NCBI GenBank assembly: GCA_031418715.1
Contig: JANOJL010000045.1
Location: 248,001 to 312,000, forward strand
Source of the DNA: JANMDU01 sp031418715
GTDB taxonomy: Bacteria > Pseudomonadota > Gammaproteobacteria > Burkholderiales > Burkholderiaceae_C
Direction: 5' to 3'
DNA length: 64,000 bases
Every line of letters begins with the position of its first letter. Position 1 is the stretch's first letter. The notes beneath the pieces were generated by a model. It was not told the origin of the DNA. It searched no databases and worked only from the letters and a program-made list of their open reading frames with translations. This document shows positions 7,672 to 16,156 of the stretch, piece after piece. Both the position numbers and the translations under genes were made by a program.

Positions 7672-8568
7672 ATGCCAGTCCTTCCCGTTTCCGCACAAGT
7701 CAACCTCAGCGTTGATACGCTCATGCTGGGCGATTTTTGGCAGCAGTTTGCCCCGCAGCTGCACATTCAAGCACCCAGCTATACCCAAGCGCCCATGCCC
7801 AGTCTGCAAGGCGAAGTGGTGCAAGCGATTCAAGGCTTGGTACGCCATGAGGGCTACTTTCAAGGTAACCTCACCCAATGGAACACGCCGTATGCAGCTG
7901 TAACGGATGTGATTTCGCGCTTAAATAGCGCTGGCTTGCTGCCCGTGTTTGCCTTCATGTACGACGAAATGTGGATGCTCGCGCATCAGCTCCACCCCGT
8001 CATCGAAGGCCTGCTAGGTCCCAACTATGCCATGCTGCCCGATTTCTGGGCTTGGCATGTCGATCCCACCAAGGCCGAATCTGGCTGGCGACCACACCGT
8101 GATAAAGGTTACAAAGCACTCGCCTCCGACGGCTCGCCTACGAGCGTCACAGCTTGGATTCCACTCACACAAGCCACCACGCTCAATGGCTGCATGTACA
8201 TCGTGCCCGCAGACCGTGACCCAACTTACGGCACGCCGCAAGACAAAGACTGGAAGTTTCAATACCCCGATGTACGCGCCTTGCCCGCCAATCCCGGTGA
8301 TTTTTTCATCTGGAATCAAGCCGTCCTGCACTGGGGATCGCATGCCAGCCCCCGCGCTGGCAACGCACCGCGCATGAGCTGCGCTTTCGAATTCCAACGC
8401 ACGGATATCCCCGCGTGGAATCAACCCCTCTTGCAACCACGCGGCATCTTGAGCTACGCAGATCGCGTGCGCCTGATCGGCAAACAAGTCAAACAATACC
8501 AACACATGTATCCCCTGCCTGAACATTTGTCCACGCTCGCTGACCGCATGATTTCCTACACACCATGA
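7672..8568 (+). CDS. Phytanoyl-CoA dioxygenase (PhyH) family protein
   Basis: A 298-residue protein of the Fe(II)/2-oxoglutarate dioxygenase superfamily, PhyH branch. The metal-binding H-x-D is in WRPHRDKG (about residue 142) and the distal histidine in LHWGSHA (about 225); VTAWIPLTQAT and NGCMYIVPADRD between them are the typical core strands. Substrate is unknown. The stop overlaps the argH start as ATGA, an arrangement that would couple the two proteins' synthesis. It is divergent from the AlgZ-like sensor with about 50 bp between them. Confidence 0.82.
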   Translation: MPVLPVSAQVNLSVDTLMLGDFWQQFAPQLHIQAPSYTQAPMPSLQGEVVQAIQGLVRHEGYFQGNLTQWNTPYAAVTDVISRLNSAGLLPVFAFMYDEMWMLAHQLHPVIEGLLGPNYAMLPDFWAWHVDPTKAESGWRPHRDKGYKALASDGSPTSVTAWIPLTQATTLNGCMYIVPADRDPTYGTPQDKDWKFQYPDVRALPANPGDFFIWNQAVLHWGSHASPRAGNAPRMSCAFEFQRTDIPAWNQPLLQPRGILSYADRVRLIGKQVKQYQHMYPLPEHLSTLADRMISYTP

Positions 8569-9995
8569 ACCAATTTGATAAAAAATCCGAAGCTTGGTCG
8601 GCACTCTTTTCTGAACCGATGAGCGAGCTCGTCAAACGCTACACCGCCAGCGTCTCTTTCGACAAACGCCTGTGGGAAGCCGATATCACCGGCTCGCTAG
8701 GACATGCTGAGATGCTCGCTGCACAGGGCATCATTTCTCAAGACGATCATGCTTCTATCCAACGTGGGATGGCCACGATTCGATCTGAAATTGAAAGCGA
8801 TGCTTTTCAATGGAAGCTTGACCTCGAAGACGTACATCTGAACATCGAAGCGCGCCTCACGCAACTTGTTGGCGATGCAGGCAAACGACTGCACACGGGG
8901 CGCAGCCGCAACGATCAGGTGGCCACCGATGTACGCCTGTGGCTGCGCGGCGAGATGGATGCGATCACGGGTTTGCTCGCTGAATTACAGCGCTCACTGC
9001 TTTCAGTTGCAGAACAGCATGTCGAGGTGATCCTGCCCGGATTCACGCATCTGCAAGTAGCGCAGCCCGTCAGCTTTGGGCATCACATGCTCGCTTATGT
9101 AGAAATGTTTGCCCGCGATGCAGAGCGCCTTGTCGATGTGCGCAAGCGTGTGAATCGCTTGCCTTTGGGCAGTGCAGCGCTAGCGGGGACGACGTATCCA
9201 CTCGACCGCGAGCGCGTCGCCAAGACGCTAGGCATGGAAGGTGTGTGCCAAAACAGTTTGGATGCCGTCAGCGATCGTGATTTTGCGATCGAATTCGCGG
9301 CTGCTGCATCGCTGGTGATGATCCACATCAGTCGCCTGAGCGAAGAGTTGATCATTTGGATGAGTCAAAATTTTGCCTTCATCAAAATCGCAGACCGCTT
9401 CACCACCGGCAGCTCGATCATGCCGCAGAAGAAAAATCCTGATGTGCCCGAGCTCGCACGCGGCAAAACTGGCCGCGTCGTGGGTCATTTGATGGGTTTG
9501 ATCACCTTGATGAAAGGCCAGCCCCTGGCCTACAACAAAGACAATCAAGAAGACAAAGAACCCTTGTTTGATACGGTGGACACACTCAAAGACACGCTGC
9601 GCATCTTCGCTGAAATGATGGGTGGCCAACTGCAAGCCGATGGCTCACGCCAAGGCGGCATCACGGTCAACTCCGAAGCGATGGAACGCGCCGCCTTGAA
9701 GGGCTACGCCACCGCCACCGATCTCGCAGACTATTTGGTGAAAAAAGGTCTGCCTTTCCGCGATGCCCACGAAGTTGTCGCCCACGCGGTCAAATTTGCC
9801 AGTGAGCGCGGTATGGATTTGAGCGATTTGCCACTCGACACACTACAAAGCTTCAACAAAGGCGTGGAAAACGATGTCTACGAGGTGCTTTCTTTGCGCG
9901 GCAGCTTGAACGCCCGCAACACTTTAGGCGGCACTGCACCAAGCCAAGTGCGTTTGCAAATCGCAAGGCATCATGCACGCCTCGTTCAGTTATAG
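8565..9995 (+). CDS. argH: Argininosuccinate lyase
   Basis: ArgH cleaves argininosuccinate to arginine and fumarate, the last step of arginine synthesis. The 476-residue protein has the N-terminal KRYTASVSFDKRLW, the HTGRSRNDQVATD signature and the flexible catalytic loop TGSSIMPQKKNPD with the catalytic serine. It is slightly longer than the usual 460 or so because of an N-terminal extension. It overlaps the PhyH gene by 4 bases and is followed by a strong terminator, so the two genes form a short operon. Confidence 0.97.
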   Translation: MNQFDKKSEAWSALFSEPMSELVKRYTASVSFDKRLWEADITGSLGHAEMLAAQGIISQDDHASIQRGMATIRSEIESDAFQWKLDLEDVHLNIEARLTQLVGDAGKRLHTGRSRNDQVATDVRLWLRGEMDAITGLLAELQRSLLSVAEQHVEVILPGFTHLQVAQPVSFGHHMLAYVEMFARDAERLVDVRKRVNRLPLGSAALAGTTYPLDRERVAKTLGMEGVCQNSLDAVSDRDFAIEFAAAASLVMIHISRLSEELIIWMSQNFAFIKIADRFTTGSSIMPQKKNPDVPELARGKTGRVVGHLMGLITLMKGQPLAYNKDNQEDKEPLFDTVDTLKDTLRIFAEMMGGQLQADGSRQGGITVNSEAMERAALKGYATATDLADYLVKKGLPFRDAHEVVAHAVKFASERGMDLSDLPLDTLQSFNKGVENDVYEVLSLRGSLNARNTLGGTAPSQVRLQIARHHARLVQL

Positions 9996-10017
9996 ACCGA
10001 TGGCAAACACGCCACAG

Positions 10018-10051
10018 AAAAAGCCCCAGTATTAAAAATAGTGGGGCTTTT
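10018..10051. terminator. Bidirectional terminator after argH
   Basis: Inverted repeat AAAAGCCCCA / TGGGGCTTTT with a 13-base loop. The A-run on one side and the T-run on the other let it act for argH on the plus strand and for the minus-strand tRNA-Phe. Confidence 0.85.
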
Positions 10052-10056
10052 GTATT

Positions 10057-10132
10057 TGGTGGCCTGGGGCGGAATCGAACCACCGACACAAGGATTTTCA
10101 ATCCTCTGCTCTACCGACTGAGCTACCGGGCC
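10057..10132 (-). tRNA. tRNA-Phe (GAA)
   Basis: The minus strand folds into a standard 76-base cloverleaf with encoded CCA. The anticodon loop is TTGAAAA, giving GAA, and the T-loop is TTCGATT. The acceptor stem pairs GGCCCGG with CCAGGCC, which leaves a C5-A68 mismatch in place of a normal pair; the rest of the molecule is regular. Confidence 0.95.
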
Positions 10133-10214
10133 TTTGTTCAGCGAGAAGCTGAGCCAAGCCCTAAATTATAGCCGATGCTCATGCACCGAAACAATTTTGC
10201 AGTCCCGAAGCGGC

Positions 10215-10892
10215 TCAATTGCCTCGTTTGCTGCGGCTGATATCCACGCCGAGTTGCTTGAGCTTGCGGTAAAGGTGGGTACGTTCCAAGCCGGTTTTTT
10301 CGGCAACGCGGGTCATGGAGCCACCTTCTTTAGCGAGGTGAAACTCGAAGTAAGCTTTTTCAAACTCATCACGGGCTTCGCGTAACGGTTGATCCATGCT
10401 GAAACTCTGGATGGCCTGAGGGCCCATTTCTAAAGCTTGTGGCAAATTGCTCCCACCGGTCATCGCGGCTTCGACCGTGAGTTCCACGGCTTTATGCTGG
10501 TGGGCGTGGGCTGCAGCTTTGAGGCGCTCGCCCTTGGCCAATGCATCGTTGACTGCCTTGAGCAACTTTTGCAGTGTGATGGGTTTTTCTAAGAAAGAAT
10601 GTGCACCAATTTTGGTGGCCTCTACTGCCGTGTCGATCGTGGCATGGCCACTCATCATCACCACCGGCATCGTGAGCAAGCCCGTGGCAGACCATTCTTT
10701 AAGCAAGGTAACGCCGTCGGTGTCGGGCATCCAGATATCGAGCAAAACAAGGTCGTGTAGGCCAGCAGCACGGACTTTTCGGGCTTGAGCAGCATTTTCT
10801 GCCGTTTCGACGCTGTGCCCTTCGTCGGCGAGGATTTCGGTGAGTAAGTCCCTGATCCCCAGCTCATCATCAACCACCAAGATGTTTGCCAT
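10215..10892 (-). CDS. NtrX-like response regulator without AAA+ domain
   Basis: A 225-residue regulator with an N-terminal receiver (VVDDE, phospho-acceptor in LLDIWMPDTDG near residue 53, lysine in EKPIT) and a C-terminal Fis-type helix-turn-helix (TRVAEKTGLERTHLYRKLKQ, about 190-210). The sigma-54-interacting ATPase domain of true NtrX is absent and replaced by a short linker. This reduced architecture occurs in Burkholderiales next to an NtrY-like kinase, as here. The gene lies 71 bp downstream of the kinase gene on the same strand. Confidence 0.9.
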   Translation of the reverse strand: MANILVVDDELGIRDLLTEILADEGHSVETAENAAQARKVRAAGLHDLVLLDIWMPDTDGVTLLKEWSATGLLTMPVVMMSGHATIDTAVEATKIGAHSFLEKPITLQKLLKAVNDALAKGERLKAAAHAHQHKAVELTVEAAMTGGSNLPQALEMGPQAIQSFSMDQPLREARDEFEKAYFEFHLAKEGGSMTRVAEKTGLERTHLYRKLKQLGVDISRSKRGN

Positions 10893-10963
10893 GTTGTCTG
10901 TCTGTTCTTTTTTATTTACGCCCTGCCTTGGGAAATTCCTGTCGCAGATTTGCGACGTATGTA

Positions 10964-13411
10964 TTACACCACAGGGAACGACAAACTCACCTGCGCACCC
11001 ACCACTCTGTCGCCAAGATTGCCATCACTTTGTGTAACGAGTTGTGCGGTTTGCACTGTATCGGCATAGCGGTTTCCCAACTCGATGCGCGCGCCATGTT
11101 CGTCAGCAATCTTTTTCACCACGGCCAGCCCCAAGCCCGTGCCCCGTGACTTGGTGGTGACATAAGGTTCGAAAGCGCGTTGCAAGATATGTGGGGCAAA
11201 ACCTGTGCCGCTATCACTTACTATCAGGCGCACGCGTGAGCTGCCAGAGCTAAAGCGCGTGCTGATCTGAACCTGCGCTGGACGACCGCTGTGCTCGACG
11301 AGCAAGCCACTGGCAGCGGTCAAGCTGGCATCTTGCGCATTTTGCAAAAGATTGTGGATCACCTGGCGTAGCTGCTGCGCGTCCCCCAAAATCTGTGGGT
11401 TGGACGGGTCAAGTTGGCAGCTCACCGGAACAACAGAATTTTCTGGGGCATACAAAGACAGCACATCCGTGACCAAGGTATTGAGATCCAGCGGCTTCAA
11501 TTCTGCGCTGGGCAAGCGGGCATAATCGCGAAACTCGTTGACCAACCGCTTCATCGCATCCACTTGATCGACGATTGTTTTGACAGAGCGTGTGAGCAAG
11601 GCATCGTCTGGTGCAACCAATTTGCCTTTCAGCTTCATCTCTAGCCGCTCAGCAGACAATTGAATCGGTGTGAGCGGATTTTTGATCTCGTGCGCAAGCC
11701 TGCGCGCCACCTCGCCCCAAGCGCGAGAACGCTGAGCGGAGACGACTTCGGTGATGTCATCCAAGACCAAAAGGCGCAAATCATCTGGTAAAGCTGCGCC
11801 ACGTGCAATGATGCTGGTGGTGTTGTCGTTGCCTGCAAAACTTTGCACGCCCGTTTGCCCGCCCAGCTCAAAAGAATGCTGCCAGTGATCCGCATGCGCA
11901 TGGCGGTCTCCAAAGAACAGTCGAAACTGCTCCAGCACACTTTGCGCAAAATCTTCCAAATGCGGCACGCTGCTTAAAGGCTGCCCTATATGGGCTGCCA
12001 AAGGCGCATGCAGCACACGCGTTGCACCAGGGTTGACCTGGATGATGCGACCTTCGCCATCCAGCACGATCACAGCGGCGGTCAGGTTGTCCAAAATGGT
12101 TTGCAGATTGGAGCGCGAGGCATCGAGCTCGCCTAAGCTGGCTTGGAGCTGGGTGCGCGCATCCGACAGCTGCTGCGTCATCTGCGCGAATGACCGCGTG
12201 AGGCCGCCCAGCTCATCGCGGGTTTGCAGCGCGGCCTTGGGGCGCAAATCGCCTGCAGCCACTTGCGCCACGCCATCGGCCAACACGAGCAAGGGGCGCA
12301 CGAGTTGATTGCCCAGCGTGGCCGCAAGCAGCACCGCGCCAAACATTGCGAGAAATAAGCTCAGCGTGAGCGTGGCCAAATACATGTTTCGCAGGCCATC
12401 GCGCGCCAGAGATCGCTCTTGGTATTCTTTGTAAGCCTCTTGCACAGCTACGGCATTGGCCACCAAGCTGCCGGGCACGGCCTGAGTAACTTGCAGAAAA
12501 CGCGCATCACCTGAAAGCGAGCCGATACCTATTTGCCCCAAGCTGCCCACACCCGAGCTAAGCATGGCCAAGGCTTTGATGCGAACGCTGTTGCTGCTGG
12601 CGGTTTTTTCGGCGGCTTCGTCCAAGCCTTCAATTTGGCTGATCACGCGCGCGCTGCGCGCCTGACGCAATTGCGCTGCACTCGGGCGCTCAGGAGACAA
12701 CACAAAGCGCGATGCGCCTGAGCTGGCCAGCACTTGACCATTGGCGCTCCACAGCACCACATCACTTGCACCCAATTGCTCGCGCAAGCGCTCCAGCGCG
12801 AGCGGACCGATGCTGCCTGCATCGCCAAGCTGTTGTGCAGCGGCCTGGGTTTTGCTGCCCAAGTCGTTGCTTAAGGCTTCCATGGTACTGCGCCCTAGAT
12901 TCAAGCCAGCATCAAGAGCGCCTTCCACCTTCACGTTGAACCAGCTTTCAATCGAACGCGAGACAAATTGGTAAGACACGGTGTAAATCAACACCCCTGG
13001 CACAAAGCCCACCAACGCGAAAATCGCTGCCAACTTGATCAGCAACCGGCTGCCAAACTTGCCACGCTGCAAGCGTCTGATCAAGCGCCACACTGCCCAC
13101 ACAATCACCAGCAAAAAGATCGCTGCCACGCCGATGTTCATATACAGCAAGCGCTCGTAGTACTGCTCAAAGCGTGTCTGGTTATTGGTGGCTAGTGCCA
13201 ATAAAAACACCAGCACGGATGCCACAGCCAACATCGTGGCTGCGCCCACAGTGAGTACCCAACGCAGATTGCTGCTGCGGCTAGATTGGCGGCGCTGCGG
13301 ATCGCCTTGAGTAGCATCCAACACAGAATCGGCCATACGGATGCTGCGATGCTCCAGAGGCAATGTGTCCAGACTGTCGACCTCAGCTGTTGGGTGTGGC
13401 AGGTGTTTCAT
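10964..13411 (-). CDS. NtrY-like sensor histidine kinase
   Basis: An 815-residue integral membrane kinase. Three hydrophobic segments lie in the first 150 residues, a large sensor region follows to about 340, then another membrane segment with a HAMP domain (LVRPLLVLADGVAQV). A PAS domain (about 430-530), the HisKA H-box RRLAHEIKNPLTPIQ, an N-box HNLLQNAQDA and G-boxes DSGTGFAP and GTGLGLAVVKK follow. It is the partner of the downstream NtrX-like regulator. The signal is not known. The start is 20 bp after the DUF4390 gene. Confidence 0.92.
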   Translation of the reverse strand: MKHLPHPTAEVDSLDTLPLEHRSIRMADSVLDATQGDPQRRQSSRSSNLRWVLTVGAATMLAVASVLVFLLALATNNQTRFEQYYERLLYMNIGVAAIFLLVIVWAVWRLIRRLQRGKFGSRLLIKLAAIFALVGFVPGVLIYTVSYQFVSRSIESWFNVKVEGALDAGLNLGRSTMEALSNDLGSKTQAAAQQLGDAGSIGPLALERLREQLGASDVVLWSANGQVLASSGASRFVLSPERPSAAQLRQARSARVISQIEGLDEAAEKTASSNSVRIKALAMLSSGVGSLGQIGIGSLSGDARFLQVTQAVPGSLVANAVAVQEAYKEYQERSLARDGLRNMYLATLTLSLFLAMFGAVLLAATLGNQLVRPLLVLADGVAQVAAGDLRPKAALQTRDELGGLTRSFAQMTQQLSDARTQLQASLGELDASRSNLQTILDNLTAAVIVLDGEGRIIQVNPGATRVLHAPLAAHIGQPLSSVPHLEDFAQSVLEQFRLFFGDRHAHADHWQHSFELGGQTGVQSFAGNDNTTSIIARGAALPDDLRLLVLDDITEVVSAQRSRAWGEVARRLAHEIKNPLTPIQLSAERLEMKLKGKLVAPDDALLTRSVKTIVDQVDAMKRLVNEFRDYARLPSAELKPLDLNTLVTDVLSLYAPENSVVPVSCQLDPSNPQILGDAQQLRQVIHNLLQNAQDASLTAASGLLVEHSGRPAQVQISTRFSSGSSRVRLIVSDSGTGFAPHILQRAFEPYVTTKSRGTGLGLAVVKKIADEHGARIELGNRYADTVQTAQLVTQSDGNLGDRVVGAQVSLSFPVV

Positions 13412-13431
13412 GACGTGGCTCAGTTGCCAGA

Positions 13432-14070
13432 CTATCGCGCTTCAGGGCGAACATTGCGTTGCACGGCTATGCTCCATTCGGCATTGCCGGTGATACCAAT
13501 TTGCATGGGACGGGGCAATTGGCTGGTGTCTAACCGGAAGCGAAAATCAATGTTGTGCCGCGAATCTGCATCGATCTCACTGCCTTCTGCAATTTTCCAA
13601 CGCGCAATGCGCCGCACGGCCACCATAGCATCGGCCATCTGCTCAAAGCTCTGGCTCAGACTAGCGCCACTGGAGAACTCCCCCGCGCCTGAGCCCACGC
13701 TCAAGCGCCAGCGCCGCGTCAGCGGCTGATAGGCCAAACGCACGCTGCGGTTGGTCGTGATCACAGCTTTGTCATACCAATACCAGCGATCTCGCAGCAC
13801 TTGCGCTTCAGCCACGAAGGTCATGGGAATGCCCTTGAGCAAGGCCTCTTCAACAGGTGCGGGCAGCTCAAAGCGCATGGTGGCGCTGAGATACAGGCCA
13901 TCAGCGGCTTGCTCCACACGCAAGTTAGAAACATCTGTGGTGTTTTGCGCCTTAGCAGGCAACGCCACCAAAAGAGTGATGAGCGCCGCCATCAAAACAT
14001 GCAGCAGCCCCAGCCACCAAGGCTTAAAGCTGCTTGCGCAGCAATGCGTAGAAAAATCCATCGTGTGCAC
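13432..14070 (-). CDS. DUF4390 protein
   Basis: A 212-residue exported protein with an N-terminal hydrophobic segment ending near LPAKAQ. The body fits the DUF4390 family, including FELPAPVEEALLKGIPM and RYWYWYDK-like segments. Function unknown; the gene is regularly found between rsmB and the NtrYX-like pair in Burkholderiales, which suggests a periplasmic role linked to that sensor. The start used overlaps the rsmB end by 47 bp; a later ATG within the signal segment is possible. Confidence 0.82.
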   Translation of the reverse strand: MHTMDFSTHCCASSFKPWWLGLLHVLMAALITLLVALPAKAQNTTDVSNLRVEQAADGLYLSATMRFELPAPVEEALLKGIPMTFVAEAQVLRDRWYWYDKAVITTNRSVRLAYQPLTRRWRLSVGSGAGEFSSGASLSQSFEQMADAMVAVRRIARWKIAEGSEIDADSRHNIDFRFRLDTSQLPRPMQIGITGNAEWSIAVQRNVRPEAR

Positions 14071-15532
14071 CCAATGAATTTTCAGGCATGGGGCTGGAAT
14101 CGGCGCGATTTAGGGGTAACAAATGACCCGGAGCAGGCAAAGACTGGGCATCGGTGTGGTGTGCAACAAACGAATCGATCTGCACAGAACCCTCCGCCTT
14201 GAAAATCGAGCAAGTGCAGTACAGCAGTACACCGCCCGGTTTGACCAAAGGCCAGAGCGCGGTAAGCAGCCGATTTTGCTGCTCTGCCAAGTTTGCTGCG
14301 TCGCTGTCGCGGCGCAGCCAAGGGATGTCGGGATGACGGCGCACGATGCCGCTGGCTGTGCAAGGCGCGTCAAGCAAGATGCCGTCAAAGGGCTGACCGT
14401 CATACCAATCTTCTGGCAGCCCCGCATCCCGCGCAATGATGCGGGCTTTAAGCCCGAGGCGAAGGAGGTTTTCTTCGATGATCTCGCAACGCTTGGCATC
14501 CACATCCAGCGCGATCACTTCTACAGGAATGTTGCGCTTTGCGGCCCATTCCAGCAAATGCGAGGTTTTACCGCCGGGTGCTGCGCATGCATCCAAAATG
14601 CGCAGTGGTTTCTGAGCTGGGGCGCGCTCTGCGATGGCCTCCATCAGCAAAGGCGCAGCCAATTGCGCAGCCGCATCCTGCACTGAAAACCAACCTTCCT
14701 TGTAGCCCGGCAACTGGGAAACTGGCAAGCTGCGCGAAAGCTGCAACCCCGATTGCGCAACGCGCTGCATCTGCGTATTCACCATGAATTCGGTAGCGCT
14801 TAGCGCAGATTCCATAACCGCTAACGAGCTATTTTTTTCATTAATTCGCAAGGTGAGTGGCGGACTGTGACGATTCACCTGCAAGAGCTGTTGCCAATCT
14901 TCTGGCCAGTCGCGCTGAACTTGGCGAATCCACCACTCAGGATGGTTGAACTGTACTTCGAGATTGCTGCGCAAGCTGCCCATCAGCGCATCTCCCTCAC
15001 GCAGGAAGCGGCGCAAGCAGGCGTTGATGAAGCTCGATTGCGGCGCCAGATGTGGCTGCATCTTGATGGCCTCTACCGCTTGGCTCACGATCACATAATC
15101 TTCGTAGACAGCGCCTGGCGGCGGTTCTTTCGCTCTTTGGGCGCAGATCAGCGCGAGAGCAGCAATGAGCAAAGCATCAGCGGCTGGCACAGGCTTCTTT
15201 TCAGCCAGCAAAACACGCAAGGCATGGCCTTGACCGAGATGCCGTAACACTGCAAATGTGATCGCTTGGACACCAGCTCGCTGTGTGATTTCTATGTCAA
15301 ATTGGGCGGTGGCCCATGATTTACCTGCGCGAAGTGCTATCAAATATATAGCAACTTGCTGCAACTGCACAGCCAGCGTGGTAGGCTTGCCGCTGGGGCG
15401 ATAGTTGCTGTTTTGCAGAGCTAAGTTTTGCGCGCGTCCCGCAAAGCCATCGGGCTTCGCAGCGCGGGGCGTTTTGATCACGCGCGGCGCAAATTTAGCA
15501 GGGGAAGATGAAGGAGGAGGTGATATTGGCAC
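14024..15532 (-). CDS. rsmB: 16S rRNA cytosine-967 C5-methyltransferase
   Basis: RsmB methylates C967 of 16S rRNA with S-adenosylmethionine. The 502-residue protein has an N-terminal NusB-like domain and a methyltransferase domain with DACAAPGGKTSHLLE (motif I), LLDAPCTASGIVRRHPDI (motif IV, with the base-release cysteine) and LLYCTCSIF (catalytic cysteine). It is longer than typical relatives; two segments, near residue 60 and near residue 240, are encoded by copies of the dispersed palindromic element. The first 40 residues are Pro/Ala-rich and variable. It heads the DUF4390/NtrYX-like operon. Confidence 0.93.
   Translation of the reverse strand: MPISPPPSSSPAKFAPRVIKTPRAAKPDGFAGRAQNLALQNSNYRPSGKPTTLAVQLQQVAIYLIALRAGKSWATAQFDIEITQRAGVQAITFAVLRHLGQGHALRVLLAEKKPVPAADALLIAALALICAQRAKEPPPGAVYEDYVIVSQAVEAIKMQPHLAPQSSFINACLRRFLREGDALMGSLRSNLEVQFNHPEWWIRQVQRDWPEDWQQLLQVNRHSPPLTLRINEKNSSLAVMESALSATEFMVNTQMQRVAQSGLQLSRSLPVSQLPGYKEGWFSVQDAAAQLAAPLLMEAIAERAPAQKPLRILDACAAPGGKTSHLLEWAAKRNIPVEVIALDVDAKRCEIIEENLLRLGLKARIIARDAGLPEDWYDGQPFDGILLDAPCTASGIVRRHPDIPWLRRDSDAANLAEQQNRLLTALWPLVKPGGVLLYCTCSIFKAEGSVQIDSFVAHHTDAQSLPAPGHLLPLNRADSSPMPENSLGAHDGFFYALLRKQL
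14793..14840 (+). repeat. Dispersed palindromic element in rsmB, copy 1
   Basis: Forward strand shows a decayed palindrome, GCGCAGA, then CATAACCG (a variant of the TATAACGG core) and TAACGAGC. It is read in frame by rsmB on the minus strand, adding a Ser/Ala-rich stretch before the methyltransferase domain. Confidence 0.5.
15327..15352 (-). repeat. Dispersed palindromic element in rsmB, partial copy 2
   Basis: On the minus strand TTGCTATATATTTGATAGCA forms the palindrome, followed by CGCGCA. The TATAACGG core is lost. It is in frame near the N-terminus of rsmB. Confidence 0.5.
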
Positions 15533-15564
15533 GGTGCCAGTGTATCCGCCCAGAACCGACGCGC

Positions 15565-16140
15565 TTATGAAGACAACTCACTCGTCATACCAAAGCCAAA
15601 CAACCACGCCAGCAACAAAGCCGGAAATTGACCAATCGCTTGGTGATATGCACGAACAGCCTCGTTGTAATCGCGCAGTCGCTCCAGCGCCAACGGCTCA
15701 TGCCGAGCCATGAGGTGTTGTATATCAGGTGGAATGGGCGTTCCAGCAAGGTCTTCCTGTTCGTTTCGCAGCCGCTGCCAATTGGCTTCAAAAATATCGC
15801 GCGCCGCCCTGACAGATGACACGTCATCCAGCGCTGCAATCTGCTGTGGCTTGGCCTGCAAAACCGCTAAACAGGTTAAAAATTGCCGCGCGGCTAGAGC
15901 GAGCGGCCGCCAGCGGAGCGCATCTTCATCCAGCGTTGCCCATTGGGACGCGGTCTCGCGCCCTTGGGCAAACTGCTCTAAGCGCAATCCCACAGCCTGC
16001 GCCTGCGTTTGCCACAGTTGCGCGAGGACCTGCAAGCTGCGCGCTACCTGCGCACGCAAGCGCACGACGCGGTTGTAAGCCCCCAATGCCCAAAACACCA
16101 ACACAGCGGCCAGCAACAAGCTGAGAAAAGAGCTGCTCAT
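15565..16140 (-). CDS. LemA-like membrane protein
   Basis: A 191-residue protein with one N-terminal membrane helix (about residues 4-20) followed by YNRVVRLRAQVARSLQVL, the usual start of a LemA helical domain. The rest is predicted helical, rich in Ala, Gln and Leu, and ends in a second hydrophobic stretch. The role of LemA proteins is not known. I chose the MSSSFL start because GAGGG lies 6 bases upstream; two longer starts are possible. It lies 16 bp downstream of hemB on the same strand. Confidence 0.7.
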   Translation of the reverse strand: MSSSFLSLLLAAVLVFWALGAYNRVVRLRAQVARSLQVLAQLWQTQAQAVGLRLEQFAQGRETASQWATLDEDALRWRPLALAARQFLTCLAVLQAKPQQIAALDDVSSVRAARDIFEANWQRLRNEQEDLAGTPIPPDIQHLMARHEPLALERLRDYNEAVRAYHQAIGQFPALLLAWLFGFGMTSELSS

Positions 16141-16156
16141 GCCCATCCCTCGTGCT

